Source: Aureobasidium sp. EXF-3400
Taxonomy: Eukaryota > Ascomycota > Dothideomycetes > Dothideales > Saccotheciaceae
Direction: 5' to 3'
NCBI GenBank assembly: GCA_024195585.1
Contig: SWBL01000162.1
Coordinates: 44,684 to 108,683 of the forward strand
Length of the DNA: 64,000 nucleotides
The position numbers and the translations under genes were made by a program. Positions 20,095-30,302 of the stretch are shown in pieces. Each line of letters begins with the position of its first letter. Positions within the stretch are counted from its first letter, which is position 1. A model generated the notes under the pieces. It was not told the DNA's origin, made no database searches, and was given only the letters and a program-made list of their open reading frames with translations.

Positions 20095-21372
20095 TTTGGA
20101 GTTGAATGATGGAGCAGATGATTGACTTAGTGTTGGAAGTTGTAATGATTGAGTGTGATGTTCCTCTGAATCGTCCTGGCAGACCAGGTTTATATATCTG
20201 ACCTACCATCGTATCGTCTTACCATGCACTTCCGACACCGCGTACAGCTCGGTGCTCCTCATCGTCAATGCAGTGATGATGCTTCCAGGCCGACATTGCT
20301 ATCGTAACATTTTCGGGTGTAGATGCCTGACATTCGAGTTGTCGTATGATGTGCTAGAACATACTTCGAGTACTTTGAGTATGTCAGACCCCGAGATAAG
20401 ATGGCATGTGCCGCCATACGTTGTTTCGAAGTTCGGTGTTGTCGCAATCGCTTCGGGGTTTGGACACTATGCATGGGGTGTACCGGGATTTGCTTTGTGC
20501 ATCCGGAACTTCCTCTTCGTTTGCCCTTGCAAGACGGAACAAACATTCAGATCATGAGATATCGGCCATTGGGACGGCATAGATGAGGTCGATGGTGCAA
20601 TCGCAGTCGAGCAGCATGCGGCAAACCATGGATCCGGGATGATCAAGGCGAAGTCTCGGAGGTAGAAGGGAAGCACAATGCTTTGAGTGCACAATCGAAG
20701 GTCCGATGAGCTCACGGCGATGTACTGCTGCTACAGAATGAACACTGCACTGATCAAGGAATGTTAGTACGATGCCGAGGTTAGAAGTCGCGATGAAGAA
20801 GAGCTGTGGTTGAAGATTCCCAACTCTCAATCGTTCGCAGTAGGTACGACCCTGTCCACGACTTCCTCCTCTGAACCTTCTCCTGTTCAGTACCATTCAT
20901 TGTCTGCAGCACAAATATATGTCAGATACAGCAAAGCATGATAATCCACGCGGAAAACCAAACTCATCGTCGAATATGTCTCTTGTTGGACACCGATAGC
21001 AAGCTGTGATTGGAGCAAATATAAAGGTTGCTATCTCTGATTTTTAGACTCAGGGCCGAACACGGTCCCTTGAAGTTTCATCTTCGTGATCTTCACACTG
21101 TTGCTCTATGTCCCCTTGTTCTTTTGTCTGCTTGAGTCCAGTGCAGTTTCCATCTCTGGTAGTCTGAAGATCTGTGAAGATATCTGAGATAATCTGAGAA
21201 CGAGTGTTGCAATTCAGTATATCTATATGTATTTATAACCACAAGAAAGTCTGATTCCTGTGCCATTCGAGCTGCCTTCTGAAAACATCTTCTTCATATC
21301 CATAGTAATTTTCGACAACGACTTTCGAAAGAAACACAAAAACAGAGCAACTCCTTTCCCCCTAAAAGCTCT
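20095..21372. other. Intergenic, start of accessory island
   Basis: Contains the nitrilase promoter, then more than 1 kb without a supportable gene. A minus frame at 20552-20896 starts with ATG and is Arg-rich at first but has no recognised domain. The stretch 21180-21370 is AT-rich. Confidence 0.4.
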
Positions 21373-21657
21373 TCAATCCAGGATAATCACATCGCGACCA
21401 CACTGAAGAGCAGCTTGACGAACATCTCGACAAACAGCTGCACGATTGCTTTCGCGATCAATGCGTTGCTGAGAAGCGACACTACGTCTGATCAAGAATC
21501 GCTGGCCGTTTCTAGTCACTGGCACCACATGGTCAGGATAGCACTCAACATGACGGCGGATTGGGCTACGGCTCCTGACATGATCACGGCCGTGGCCAGG
21601 TTGAGGAGAAGCACGACGCCGAGGGCGTTCACGTCCGATCCTTCGTCCGTGAGACAT
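21373..21657 (-). CDS. Small Arg/Ser-rich ORF downstream of paralogue A
   Basis: 94 codons from an ATG at 21657-21655 that overlaps the TGA of the preceding spliced gene (TGATG). The product is very basic (SHGRRIGRERPRRRASPQ near the N-terminus, then RSRSPIRRHVE) and ends VIILD. It resembles RS-rich linkers in the neighbouring paralogue B but no homologous block is clear. It may be an alternative 3' exon of the upstream gene or a chance frame. Confidence 0.25.
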   Translation of the reverse strand: MSHGRRIGRERPRRRASPQPGHGRDHVRSRSPIRRHVECYPDHVVPVTRNGQRFLIRRSVASQQRIDRESNRAAVCRDVRQAALQCGRDVIILD

Positions 21658-22134
21658 CAATCCCTAGCGGTAGGTCCGAATCTCTGTTGTCTGTGAAATT
21701 GTCTCCAGAGCTCCTTGTATGGCTGGATCCTGTAACGGTCAGCGATGTTTCCCAGAAGCTGTAACAGATCATACTCACAAAATTGGATGGAAAGTGTACG
21801 ATGTACATGTCGAAGAACCACCTGTTGACCCATCCGTCGGTCGTTTTCGAGCCTTGGGTGATGGCATTCCAGTCTCTTAGGGCGTAGTCAATCAATGCTG
21901 CGCCGTGCTGCGGCAGAGTCTCTACGCGATGCTGAGTCTGCGCTCTCGAGAGATCCTGATGCTGGGGCTCTGGAGAAATAAGAGCTTCTGAAGGATCAGA
22001 GGGTTCACAACATTGTGGTCTTCAGATCCCACGGTCGTGTCTGCGTCTATGGCGATGGCAGCATCGCGAGCAGTGCGCTCAGGCTCGCACTCGGCTGGTG
22101 GGCCCCTGATGACATCCTGGTATGGATGTTCCAT
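21657..22134 (-). CDS. Accessory family paralogue A, short form without zinc cluster
   Basis: Model of three exons (22134-22009, 21961-21779, 21722-21657) giving 124 residues. It begins MEHPYQDVIRGPPAE, matching MDDGYQDVIRGPPVD of paralogue C at 27937. It ends PYKELWRQFHRQQRFGPTARD, matching the C-terminal exon of C (EPYKREQRALRFGPTS) and more weakly of B. The middle Cys-rich region found in B and C is absent. The last intron could also end 7 bases earlier, at 21730, which would give a different C-terminus; the chosen acceptor restores the family motif. The upstream bases also resemble those before C. Function unknown; it may be a partner or competitor of the zinc-cluster paralogues. Confidence 0.5.
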
Positions 22135-22478
22135 CGCGGTTGGCTGCTTAGGGGTAGGTGCGTTGTGATGTGATATTTCAAGGAGGAGGCGGCGAGACAG
22201 GAGAATATTCCATGGTGGTGTGAAATCGTGATCCGAGACTCGAGAAGTAAAAGACTTTCTCCGTCGAGGTCGTCATGGAGACATGATGTGTGCATCAATC
22301 TCCGTCCGTCATCAGAGTCCAATCTACGGTTGAAAAGAGACAGCTTGCTCTTCCAAGGAGCTATGGTGTCCAAGGAGAGGACTTCCGATGTGCGGGAACC
22401 AGATCTCCATCTACTTCATCTCGTCTATATGTCGCCCAGTCTCTTTGTTCCTTTCCAGGTTGGACAACCATGACGTTG

Positions 22479-22607
22479 CACAATGTTTTCGTTCGCACAA
22501 TGTTTTCGTTCGCACAATGTTTTCGTTCGCACAATGTTTTCGTTCGCACAATGTTTTCGTTCGCACAATATTTTCGTTCGCACAATGTTTTCGTTCGCAC
22601 AATGTTT
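22479..22607. repeat. 17-bp minisatellite, seven full units plus a partial
   Basis: Unit CACAATGTTTTCGTTCG repeats head to tail from 22479 to about 22597, followed by a partial eighth unit. All units are identical except one G-to-A change in the sixth. Because 17 is not a multiple of three and no gene fits through the array, it is taken as noncoding. It lies about 350 bases upstream of paralogue A. Confidence 0.92.
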
Positions 22608-23020
22608 GCAGCAGTGCAGCTTCGAGGATGGTAGATACAATCCATCTCTTGCAGCGACGTCTACCTACAGCAAGAGCTGTAAACGCATGATCGAATGGCG
22701 CCCAAAGACAAACAGGTATCCATGGCTCTCAACAGTGCTCTAGAGGCAGCGTGAAATTTACAACATTGCATGATCTGGCTATGTGACCAAGAGACTCAAC
22801 CCAAGGAATGCTGATCTTGCTTGCATCATACAGCTCGTAAATCGGGCCTTGCGCTGCGTTGGGGTCAGGGTCGGAGAGTTACATCTTACCACACGGGGGT
22901 AATCAGGGTTGTGTATCGATCCTTTACGGCAGGAGTATGAGATTCTAGAAGGAGTCGAATCAGATTTGTGGTCGCCATGTGAGGGTCTGATGTAGTCAAT
23001 CATGAGATGAAGCTCATAAT

Positions 23021-23215
23021 GCAAAAAGCAAAAAGACGTTCGGTGGAAGAGTCGAACTCAAGACCGTCAAAAAGAAACCCGAAGGTGACGGAGGGGTTTA
23101 GACGAACAAACCAACCTACCCTTACACCATAGACACCATCGAAGGGCGCCCGACCCCGGGTGTGATTGGCCTGTTGTCCGTTGAGGGGGTTCAGATCTGT
23201 GCGGTATATATAGCC
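23021..23215 (-). repeat. tRNA-related SINE-like element, family 1 copy 1
   Basis: Read on minus: TATATA, a CCAATC block, then TGGTGTAAGGG (fits the Pol III A box TRGYNNARNNG), a short inverted repeat around TCACCTTCGGGTTTC, a B-box-like GAGTTCGACTCT, and finally CTTTTTGCTTTTTGC, a T-run terminator. A second, diverged copy lies about 330 bases away at 23345. No clean cloverleaf can be folded by eye, so it is not called a tRNA gene. Confidence 0.5.
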
Positions 23216-23344
23216 TAAGCAAAAGTCTGCTTGGCTCTTGGATAACAACATCATGATATGCGTTGAATCTTCACTGAAGAGCAGGGAGACATGGACGGTA
23301 TAGAAGTCTAGGGGACAGCTGAGTGCAAGAAATATCTCACCATT

Positions 23345-23545
23345 GCAAAAAGCAAAAAGATCATCAATGAAGGGAGTCGAACAGGGGACTGTCAAAAAGA
23401 AACCCGAAGGTGACGAGAGGGTTTAGACAACGGACCAACAAACCCTTGCACCATAGAGCACCCACGAGAGGTGCTCGGCTCCGGGAATAGCTGGTCCGTT
23501 TGTCCGTTGATGATTTCCAGGACTATGCAACATATATAGTTTGGT
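23345..23545 (-). repeat. tRNA-related SINE-like element, family 1 copy 2
   Basis: Same order as the copy at 23021: an upstream TATATA, A box TGGTGCAAGGG, the identical core TCACCTTCGGGTTTCTTTTT, B-box-like TGTTCGACTCC and the same CTTTTTGCTTTTTGC end. Flanking sequences differ, so two insertions or an old local duplication are both possible. Confidence 0.5.
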
Positions 23546-23793
23546 GCATGAACCCTGTGTGAAATGCGAACCCGTTTCCTACGCAGCCCCTGCATCAATC
23601 CACAACGCCGATTCACTTGACATGTCTCATTCATCTCATCGCTGTGGCCAGTCGAACAGTGTGTAGAGGCCGAAGCTCACAGTTGAGAAAGGACAGTTAT
23701 CGCTGCCGTTCAGTCCGAACTTAAGAATTGTGAAAGGGTATGCTATTTTCTTTTCCGTGACAGGATGAGAGAACGTGTTTGTGGAAAGTCTAT

Positions 23794-24084
23794 TTACGGA
23801 AAACTAGCTTTGATTCTTTCGCAGATACTCAGAGCAATAGTTTTTGAGGCTATGAAAGAGAGTTGATTGGCCATGCACCGCGAACTTTGTGAGCCATCGT
23901 CTTTCCAAACCCCTCTGATTGCTGGTTGGATAAAGAAAAGATGCTCGAGCTTCTGGAGGACAGAGACTCGCTTGAGCTCGTTGAGTTGAGATTGAACGAC
24001 ACATTTGAGCAAATACTTCAAGACTTGCTCTTTGGGCTCCCCTTTTGAATCAACGATGACAAATCCCGGCAGATGATATGCTTG
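23794..24084 (-). CDS. Orphan open segment, possible exon
   Basis: A frame open from 24084 to the stop at 23794 reads like real protein (LPGFVIVDSKGEPKEQVLKY, then LQKLEHLFFIQPAI) but has no ATG at its start. It begins only 12 bases after the stop of paralogue B on the same strand, so it may be an alternative 3' exon of B or a remnant of a further gene. No family was recognised. Confidence 0.25.
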   Translation of the reverse strand, partial: QAYHLPGFVIVDSKGEPKEQVLKYLLKCVVQSQLNELKRVSVLQKLEHLFFIQPAIRGVWKDDGSQSSRCMANQLSFIASKTIALSICERIKASFP

Positions 24085-24095
24085 TCAAGCAGGAT

Positions 24096-25417
24096 CTATC
24101 CTTCTGAGTTGAGCATAGGTGTGTCTTCGGCTTCCATTGGTTCCTTTGCCTGGAATACAGATTTGCGCTGTCTGCGATCGTGCTCCCACAGCTCAAGGAA
24201 GGGTTGACTCCTGTGGACAGTCAGTGTTTGTTACAGATCACGAAAAGGCAAACTTACTTCATTTCCTTAACAAGCTTGACAATGAATCTAGCTTTCTTCT
24301 TCAAACTCTTGTGACCTAGACGAGGCACCTTTTCTGATTCTTGGAGCAACTTCCTGGCCATTGTGTCGTCGAGAGTGTTCTTCTGCTGAACGATGTCCTT
24401 GATTTCTTGCTGCAGCATGAGGTAGATCTGCTGTGCAGAGGTCGGAGTCTCGATTTTCTTCTGGATCTTCTGTACGTCGTATGAATTGACGAAAGGACGG
24501 TTGAGGTTCAAGAGGGCGATCATGTGCATGGGACATCCGATCTTGCGATTCTCTTTCGGAAGTTTCTTGAATGTGTGATATGCTGGGCATTTGACAGCGA
24601 GCGCGCAGTTTTCCATAGGACAAGCGATGTAGGCGCAAGATTTGCCTGTGACTTTGCATTCCTTGCAAGGCCACTGATGGTCACAGGGCAGTTCTTTGAG
24701 CCAGCAGTGCACACAAACTGCGTGTTTGTTCTTCTCCTTTTGCAACTCAGCCATACGAAATTGTTTATCCACAATGTCTGCATCACCCATGTTCAGGTCA
24801 CCAACCCCGTCCGAGGCTCCTGTAGGTTCGTTGTCAACGCTGGGATTGAGTGCGCTACTACCCTGGTGACGGGCGGGGCTACGATCGCGGTAGGACACTG
24901 GTCGCGCAGTCAGGGTAGGACTGCGGCTCCTGTAACGTGACGAGGCAGGTCTAGCTTGGGTGACATGGTCATCGTTCAGGTCGCAACCCCTGCTACGCAT
25001 GCAGCTGCTTTTCTGAGCTTGCTGCTGAGAGGTCGATACTGCATTGCTTGATGATAGAGGCTTAGGGGCAGAGTCGTCATGGGGGAGAGGAAGACCAGAC
25101 CGGCTTGAGGTGACACTCTGCGCTTGACCAGCAGCAGGGAAGCAGTATATTCGGTCGAGTCCAGAATGAGTAGTTGTGACTCCAAGACGTGCCATAGTGC
25201 GTGGGCGAAATGAGAGTGGAGGGTGCGCATGGTGGATCAAAGGTTGTTGTCTCTGTATGCTTCGTACGCTGTAACCAGGAGACTGTGCGGTTACAGTGTT
25301 GCGGTTGTAGTCGTCGTCTTGAGGAGAAGGCTGAGTAGTTTTGGCTGTGTTGTTGACAGAATCGAGAGCGGCGCAATCAGGGCGGCGCTCGCCTGGCGAT
25401 TTGGCTGTATGCTCCAT
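24096..25417 (-). CDS. Accessory family paralogue B with internal Zn2Cys6-like cluster
   Basis: Exons 25417-24258 and 24210-24096 give 424 residues. Donor gtaagt overlaps an apparent stop after KEMK; splicing adds a C-terminal exon beginning SQPFLELWEHDRRQR. The N-terminal 230 residues are low complexity and rich in Arg/Ser (YRSRSPTLTARPVSYRDRSP). Residues 235-261 have the spacing C-x2-C-x6-C-x5-C-x2-C-x6-C, as in fungal Zn2Cys6 binuclear clusters. Further Cys at 266, 271, 277 and His281 follow (CPMENC, CPAYH). A helical region (about 310-390) ends at KLVKEMK. The sequence fits a DNA-binding regulator, but the cluster lies far from the N-terminus, unlike typical members. It shares ends with A and C. 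Confidence 0.65.
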
Positions 25418-26063
25418 CGTGGCTGCTTGTGTGAAGAATGGCGTCTTGACAAGAGCGTTGCACAGTGTTTGGAAAGCAACTACAATTTGGCTTGAGTAAG
25501 TCGGCAGACCGACTCTCGACGCAGTGTGAAAACGAAAAACGGAATTCACGGTTATGGAAAAGTAGAGAAAAACAAGTGCGTGATGCCGCACGGAAAAGAA
25601 ACTGCATGGCTAAGACCTCATCCTTGACCAACTGTGGCATATCAAAAGCCACATAGGGAACGAAGAAGATGATTGTGAGTTTTTTATGCAAGAGTACCTA
25701 CGAAGACTGGGCCACTGACAAGCTGGTCTGTCACCTACTCTGGGCACTTTTCTGGCCACTCCCCGTACCATCACACCGTTCTACCATTCAACAGAGAACC
25801 ACTCGTCTTATAAAGAGGTCAAACGGAAAATGCTGCAACATGGTACCCCCGACTGATCGTCGAGCGATTGTCAAGTACAGCAATCTCCTGCAGCCTCACA
25901 ACTCTGCTTCTTGTTCCTATCTCCCTTGGTCCTACACAATTCAAGGCCTTTGGTCGATGTCGTGCCATAATGAACTGTGTCGAAAGCCTCTGCAAAACAT
26001 AACAGAAACGAAAACACACATCTTGTCCACCCATAACCAGACTTTTCTGCTGCGAGATCACGA
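25418..26063. other. Intergenic between paralogues B and C
   Basis: Promoter side of B and 3' flank of C. Bases just before the B start (reading ccatcgtggctgcttgtg on plus) resemble those before A, indicating duplicated upstream DNA. No further gene is supported. Confidence 0.45.
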
Positions 26064-27937
26064 TTATGAGGTAGGGCCAAATCTGAGAGCCCTCTGCTCA
26101 CGCTTGTAAGGCTCTTGGTATCTAGGCTTCCTATGTCAGATGTGTTAGCAAGGCGCAATTCCAGCTGTTCATCCGACCTACTTCATCTCGGCAACAAACT
26201 TAACAATCAAGTCAATCTTAAGCATCAGAGCTCTGTCGCTTGAAGCAACAGCAGCACCACTTCCCAAGACAAGCTCCTTGACAAATGTCCTGTCAATGCC
26301 CTTACCGCTGTCCTTTCCCTCTTGAATTCCAGCCGCAACTCGGCGGTAGATCTCCGCAGCTGAATTAGGCTTGCCAAACATTGCTTGGATTTCGCTCAAC
26401 TCGTAGCCTGGCGATGATGACGGAGGGCCCAGTCTGAGCAAAGCCATCAAGTGCATGGAGCTGCCCACGACACGTGCCCGGTCATCTCCTCTCCATGAAT
26501 GATAAGCGGGACACATGATGTCTCTGGGACAGTTTCTCAGTGGGCATTGGACATAGGAGCATGGTCTAACACCCCTGGCACACTCGCCACAAACCACCTT
26601 GGAATCACATCTTAGACCTCTGCTCCAGCATTCAATGCAGACAGCATGTCGATTCTTCTTTTGCAGTGGCTCGATGAGGGAATGGAGGAGAGGGCGAGCA
26701 AGTACTGACGTGGAGGCATAAGCATTGTTCACGTTGCTGTTCGCTTGGATTCTGTTGTGTTCGTGCTCAAGGATGTTGTGCTCATGGATATCGTGCTCAG
26801 GGAGGTCGTCACTGTGACTGCCGTGATCGTTGGGAAGGGATTGAAGTGCTGAAGCATGGTCGAGCTCAAGAGGAGTCTCAGGTGTCTGATAGTTGATCGT
26901 GTGGTCGACGTTTTCCTTGGAGCAGAGCTCTGTAGAGAGAGAGAGTTGTGTTGGATGTCAGATGTCGCAGGAAGCAGACGGTGAGCTGGGGCGGCAGCTG
27001 TAGATTCTCTAGGGCCAGGGGTATAGCGAGCACCAGCGTCATGAGCATCATCGTGAGCGTCATCGCCAGTAGTGTTGCTGTGAGAAGCATGGCCATGGTC
27101 TCTGTGCAGGCCGTGCAGTGTAGTATCTTCAAACTGGTCGCTGCCAAGAGAACCGGTTCTTCTGCGGTAATGCGTGGCACGGTCTTGATCTTGACGGCCT
27201 GCGGGAGGGCTGCAACTTCTACCATGACGATCTCGACCTCGCTTGTGATCAGCCCAAGCAGTCTTTTGCTCGGGAAGTGGACTCGCGTGCCTTACGCGGG
27301 GTTGAGGAAGGAGATGAGTGTGGGGGTTGACTTGAGTATTGACACGATGAGTAGAGGCTTGTTGATGGGAAGTGGGGTAATCATGGTTGACCTGAGCTGT
27401 GTGAGGTCGTGGTGTGTGAGTCGCCTGAGTTGCAGAAGACTGAGAGGGGCGAGATGCCAGATTACCACGAGGTTCACGAGCTTGAGAGGCCAGAGGTATC
27501 GGTTCAGGTCGCTGATGGAAGGCTCGAGGCTCCGTAGACTGACGAATGGCAAGGGGAGGATATTCGAGACTCGTGGGGTGGTATTCAATCCGAGCGACAT
27601 CCCGATCGAACATTTCTTTGAGGAGACAGCCATCCAAAGTTGCATTTTGAATAGCATTGTGGTAGAGAACTGGATCACAAGCGAGAAGATGTTGTGGGTT
27701 CACTTCGGGTGCCACGCCGCCGATACTGTACGCGATGGAGCTGTCGAATGAGTCTTTGATGAGAATGTTGGCGCCCAGAGTGGCCCCAGCAACAGCTTGA
27801 GTGTACACAGCAGGGTTGTACCAATGAAGCGGTCCAGGAGGTTGCATCTGAGCTCCAAGAGCAGCGTCAAGAAATGCGCGGTTGGGTTTGCGGTCAACAG
27901 GCGGACCCCTGATTACGTCTTGATAGCCGTCATCCAT
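26064..27937 (-). CDS. Accessory family paralogue C with internal Zn2Cys6-like cluster
   Basis: Model: exons 27937-26980, 26929-26182 and 26130-26064, 590 residues. The first donor (gtctgc at 26979) is weak and uncertain; gtgctc at 27033 also keeps phase. The N-terminus reads MDDGYQDVIRGPPVDRKPNR, shared with A. A long His/Arg/Ser/Gln-rich middle follows, then an EHDIHEHNILEHEHN repeat. The cluster CIECWSRGLRCDSKVVCGEC (from about residue 417) continues to a sixth Cys with Zn2Cys6 spacing, followed by CPLRNC and CPAYH as in B. The phase-2 intron after FVAEMK and the terminal exon RYQEPYKREQRALRFGPTS match the family. Probably a regulator; targets are unknown. Confidence 0.6.
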
Positions 27938-28410
27938 GGCGGATGGCTGTGCGATACGTAAGGGGTGTCGTCGGTGGTATGGGACAGAAGACCACGATGG
28001 TGTGCGCGTGTGAAAAGATAGTCTGGTTTGGTGAAATCGATGGTGGAGTGAGAGCGAGAGCGTCGAAGTCGAGACGAGACTCAATCACTACGGAAAATTG
28101 GTTCAGAAGGTTTCCTTGAGCAACGGGTTCAGCTATATGTGGTTTTCGTCACACACACAATCGCCTTCAAGGTTGAGAGTTGCCTTGGGAGAACTGATAG
28201 GAACCTCACTCTCAGTGCATGTTGCTCTTCCAGATCTTGAAGAGTAATCCACGTGCCTCTCTATGCTATGTAGTAGATAAGCAATGATGATATTCGAAGC
28301 AGAGGGGTAAGCACGCCTTGCGCATGAAAGATGAAACTAAGGATATTTGGCCCTGTAAGGAACGACGTGGAGATTATGGTGTCGGTCACTACGAAGCTCT
28401 GAGATGACTC
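27938..28410. other. Promoter side of paralogue C
   Basis: Bases directly upstream of the C start resemble those upstream of A (a GCGG-TTGGCTG-like block next to the ATG). Otherwise no gene or structured element is seen. Confidence 0.4.
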
Positions 28411-28605
28411 GCAAAAAAAAAAAAAAAGAAAGCGAAGGAATGGAAGTCGAGGCGGATCGAACCCATGAACTCGGCAAAAAAAGATGAGATAGCTGAGATC
28501 ATTCCCTTCCACTAAGTGACCGGCGCGGCCGCAACAGGCGATCCCACGGAAGAGTCCGATTGGCTCGCTATCTCTGGTGATGAAAGCGGTCATTCCACAG
28601 TATAT
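28411..28605 (-). repeat. tRNA-related SINE-like element, family 2 copy 1
   Basis: Read on minus: TTTATATA, a GAGCCAATCGGACTCTTCCG block, GTGGGATCGCC, A box TAGTGGAAGGG (fits TRGYNNARNNG), an internal T-run, and B-box-like GGGTTCGATCC. The 3' end reaches a T-rich tract (the A-run at 28412-28426 on plus). The layout matches family 1, but the sequence differs except for CCAATC and the boxes. Confidence 0.5.
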
Positions 28606-28964
28606 AAAGCATAGGATAGACTTACATGGGCCTTACCGCGATACATAAAATCTCATCCAGCTGCCGGAACTTACATCGGAGGCACATGCTTCCTTTTGAG
28701 AGTGTGTGGTCTAAGCAACAGAAGACTCTGTTGTTGGTCGTAGCCATGAAAGAATACCATCACAACTTGCTGTGTAAGGGAGCAGGACCTTGCTTTGACC
28801 AAGCCTTATGGTCGACCTAAGATACCTCTAGGTCGGAGAGATGTGCAGATTGCTCAGCTCGTCAAAAGGTGGGACGGATCTCGATTCAATCGGTGTCCTG
28901 CTCAATCAGATGTCTTTTGCATACTTGCACCGGATGCATTTATAGATCGGCAAAATGTTGAATG

Positions 28965-29143
28965 ACCAGCGACCGAATCGAACCCGGAACTTTCAGCGAA
29001 GGACAAAAAAAGAATGAGACAGTCGGGCTATCTTTCCCTTCCACACTAAGTGACCGACGCGACCGCAGCAGGTGATCCCACGGAAGGGTCCGATTGGCCC
29101 ACCGTCTCTGGTTGAAGGTATCCAAAACAACGCAACATATGAA
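28965..29143 (-). repeat. tRNA-related SINE-like element, family 2 copy 2
   Basis: Diverged copy of the element at 28411, with the blocks GGGCCAATCGGACCCTTCCG, GTGGGATCACC, CGGTCACTTAGTG and GGGTTCGATTCGG in the same order on minus. A two-base insertion sits inside the A-box region relative to copy 1. The distance between copies is about 550 bases. Confidence 0.5.
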
Positions 29144-30302
29144 GATTAACACGCGCGAGATATCAGTGCCAGTCTTGGCGTGTTGACGCCCAACCACAGC
29201 ATATGATTTCCGTTTTCCGAAAGACTGTCAATATGACCGTTGCTGTGTAGGCGAGGAATATCTTTTGACACGAGATGATGCTTGCAGACCGAAAAACCGC
29301 TGCGACCTGACCATTTTCCAAAAACGTGCGGCAGATGGGTTTCGGGCATCTCATGATAATCATTCGAGCGAGCTCCTCAAGTTGGATGGCTAAGAGACCT
29401 TACAGCATGATCAATCCCAGACCGGCACAATGCCTGGGTATAAGAGACCAGCCGCGTGCACCTGAGCTTGAGCACCTTCTCCTCGATCCAAGACCAGACA
29501 AACCACAAGGATGTGCCACCGACAACATGCCTTGTTCGTGCGGGCAGGTAGAATCCCATACATCCAATCAAGGCGATAGCAATCACGAGAGGGATAGTTT
29601 GCGGAGAAAGCTACCAGCGTATGATACGGTCATCTCCGGAGACAAAGAAATCTTCGCGATGTGTAGCCGAGGTGAAGATTGACAAAGCAACAAAGGGCAT
29701 GCGCAAAGACATACAGTCCGTGTGAGGTGTGTGGACTAGGGTCACCTCAAGCAAAGAGGAGTAAGTTGAACAAAACGAGAAGCAGCAAGTCGTTGAGAGT
29801 GCTCAGCAGAAAGAATGTTACACTTGCTGACTCTGCGGATCGATCGAGCAGTTAGAAAAGCGACTGATCATATTTCATGTGACCTATTGGAAGACACTCT
29901 CAAGACCTGAGTTGTGATATGTTCGAGGGATTCCTGAGCCGCAGTCTCCAGAACCAAGTACATGGGTTTCATGGCTTGTCAGCAAGCTCAAACCAGTATC
30001 AAGGGCGTCTGGATATCATTTGACTGGAACACAGGTGTTGTTTCGCAAGGCGTGCTGTCAGCAGACAGGGCTGAGTCTCAAGGGGACCTGCTTTTGAACC
30101 GTAGCACAAAGCGTGGTGGACGTGGTACAGAACCCCACGACCTGGGGAAAGGGAGATGCAAAGGCTTCTGTAAGTAGTATCCAAGGCAGGGAACATATTA
30201 AAGCCCAAGAGTCTCGCTGCTCTTTCTTGCTGATCAAGATCAACGATTTTTGTATGCCCAAAGCTTGTTTTTGATCATTCAGCTTATTGATCCTCTTTTG
30301 TC
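29144..30302. other. Intergenic, no supported gene
   Basis: Short frames on both strands (for example 29326-29682 plus) show no motif, consistent splicing or similarity to neighbours. The region leads into the first of two tandem Met-Cys genes. Confidence 0.4.

Noticed and set aside
20552..20896. 114-codon frame on minus with ATG
   Set aside because: Arg-rich beginning but no domain, no related sequence in the window and no splice support; too weak to call.
21664..21729. Nonsense mutation in the last exon of paralogue A
   Set aside because: Moving the acceptor by 7 bases gives a normal C-terminus ending in the family motif RFGPT, so no mutation needs to be assumed.
22479..22607. CRISPR-like array
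   Set aside because: Units are contiguous with no spacers and the genome is fungal.
22290..22743. Several frames on both strands made of repeated peptides
   Set aside because: They are produced by the 17-bp minisatellite, which cycles through all three phases.
24254..24259. Stop codon directly after KEMK as the end of paralogue B
   Set aside because: The stop lies inside a consensus donor (gtaagt), and the parallel site in C plus the matching downstream exons in A, B and C favour splicing.
26948..27751. 267-codon open frame on plus
   Set aside because: Antisense to paralogue C, whose ends and zinc cluster match paralogues A and B.
29326..29682. 118-codon frame on plus
   Set aside because: No similarity to the Met-Cys family and no recognised motif.
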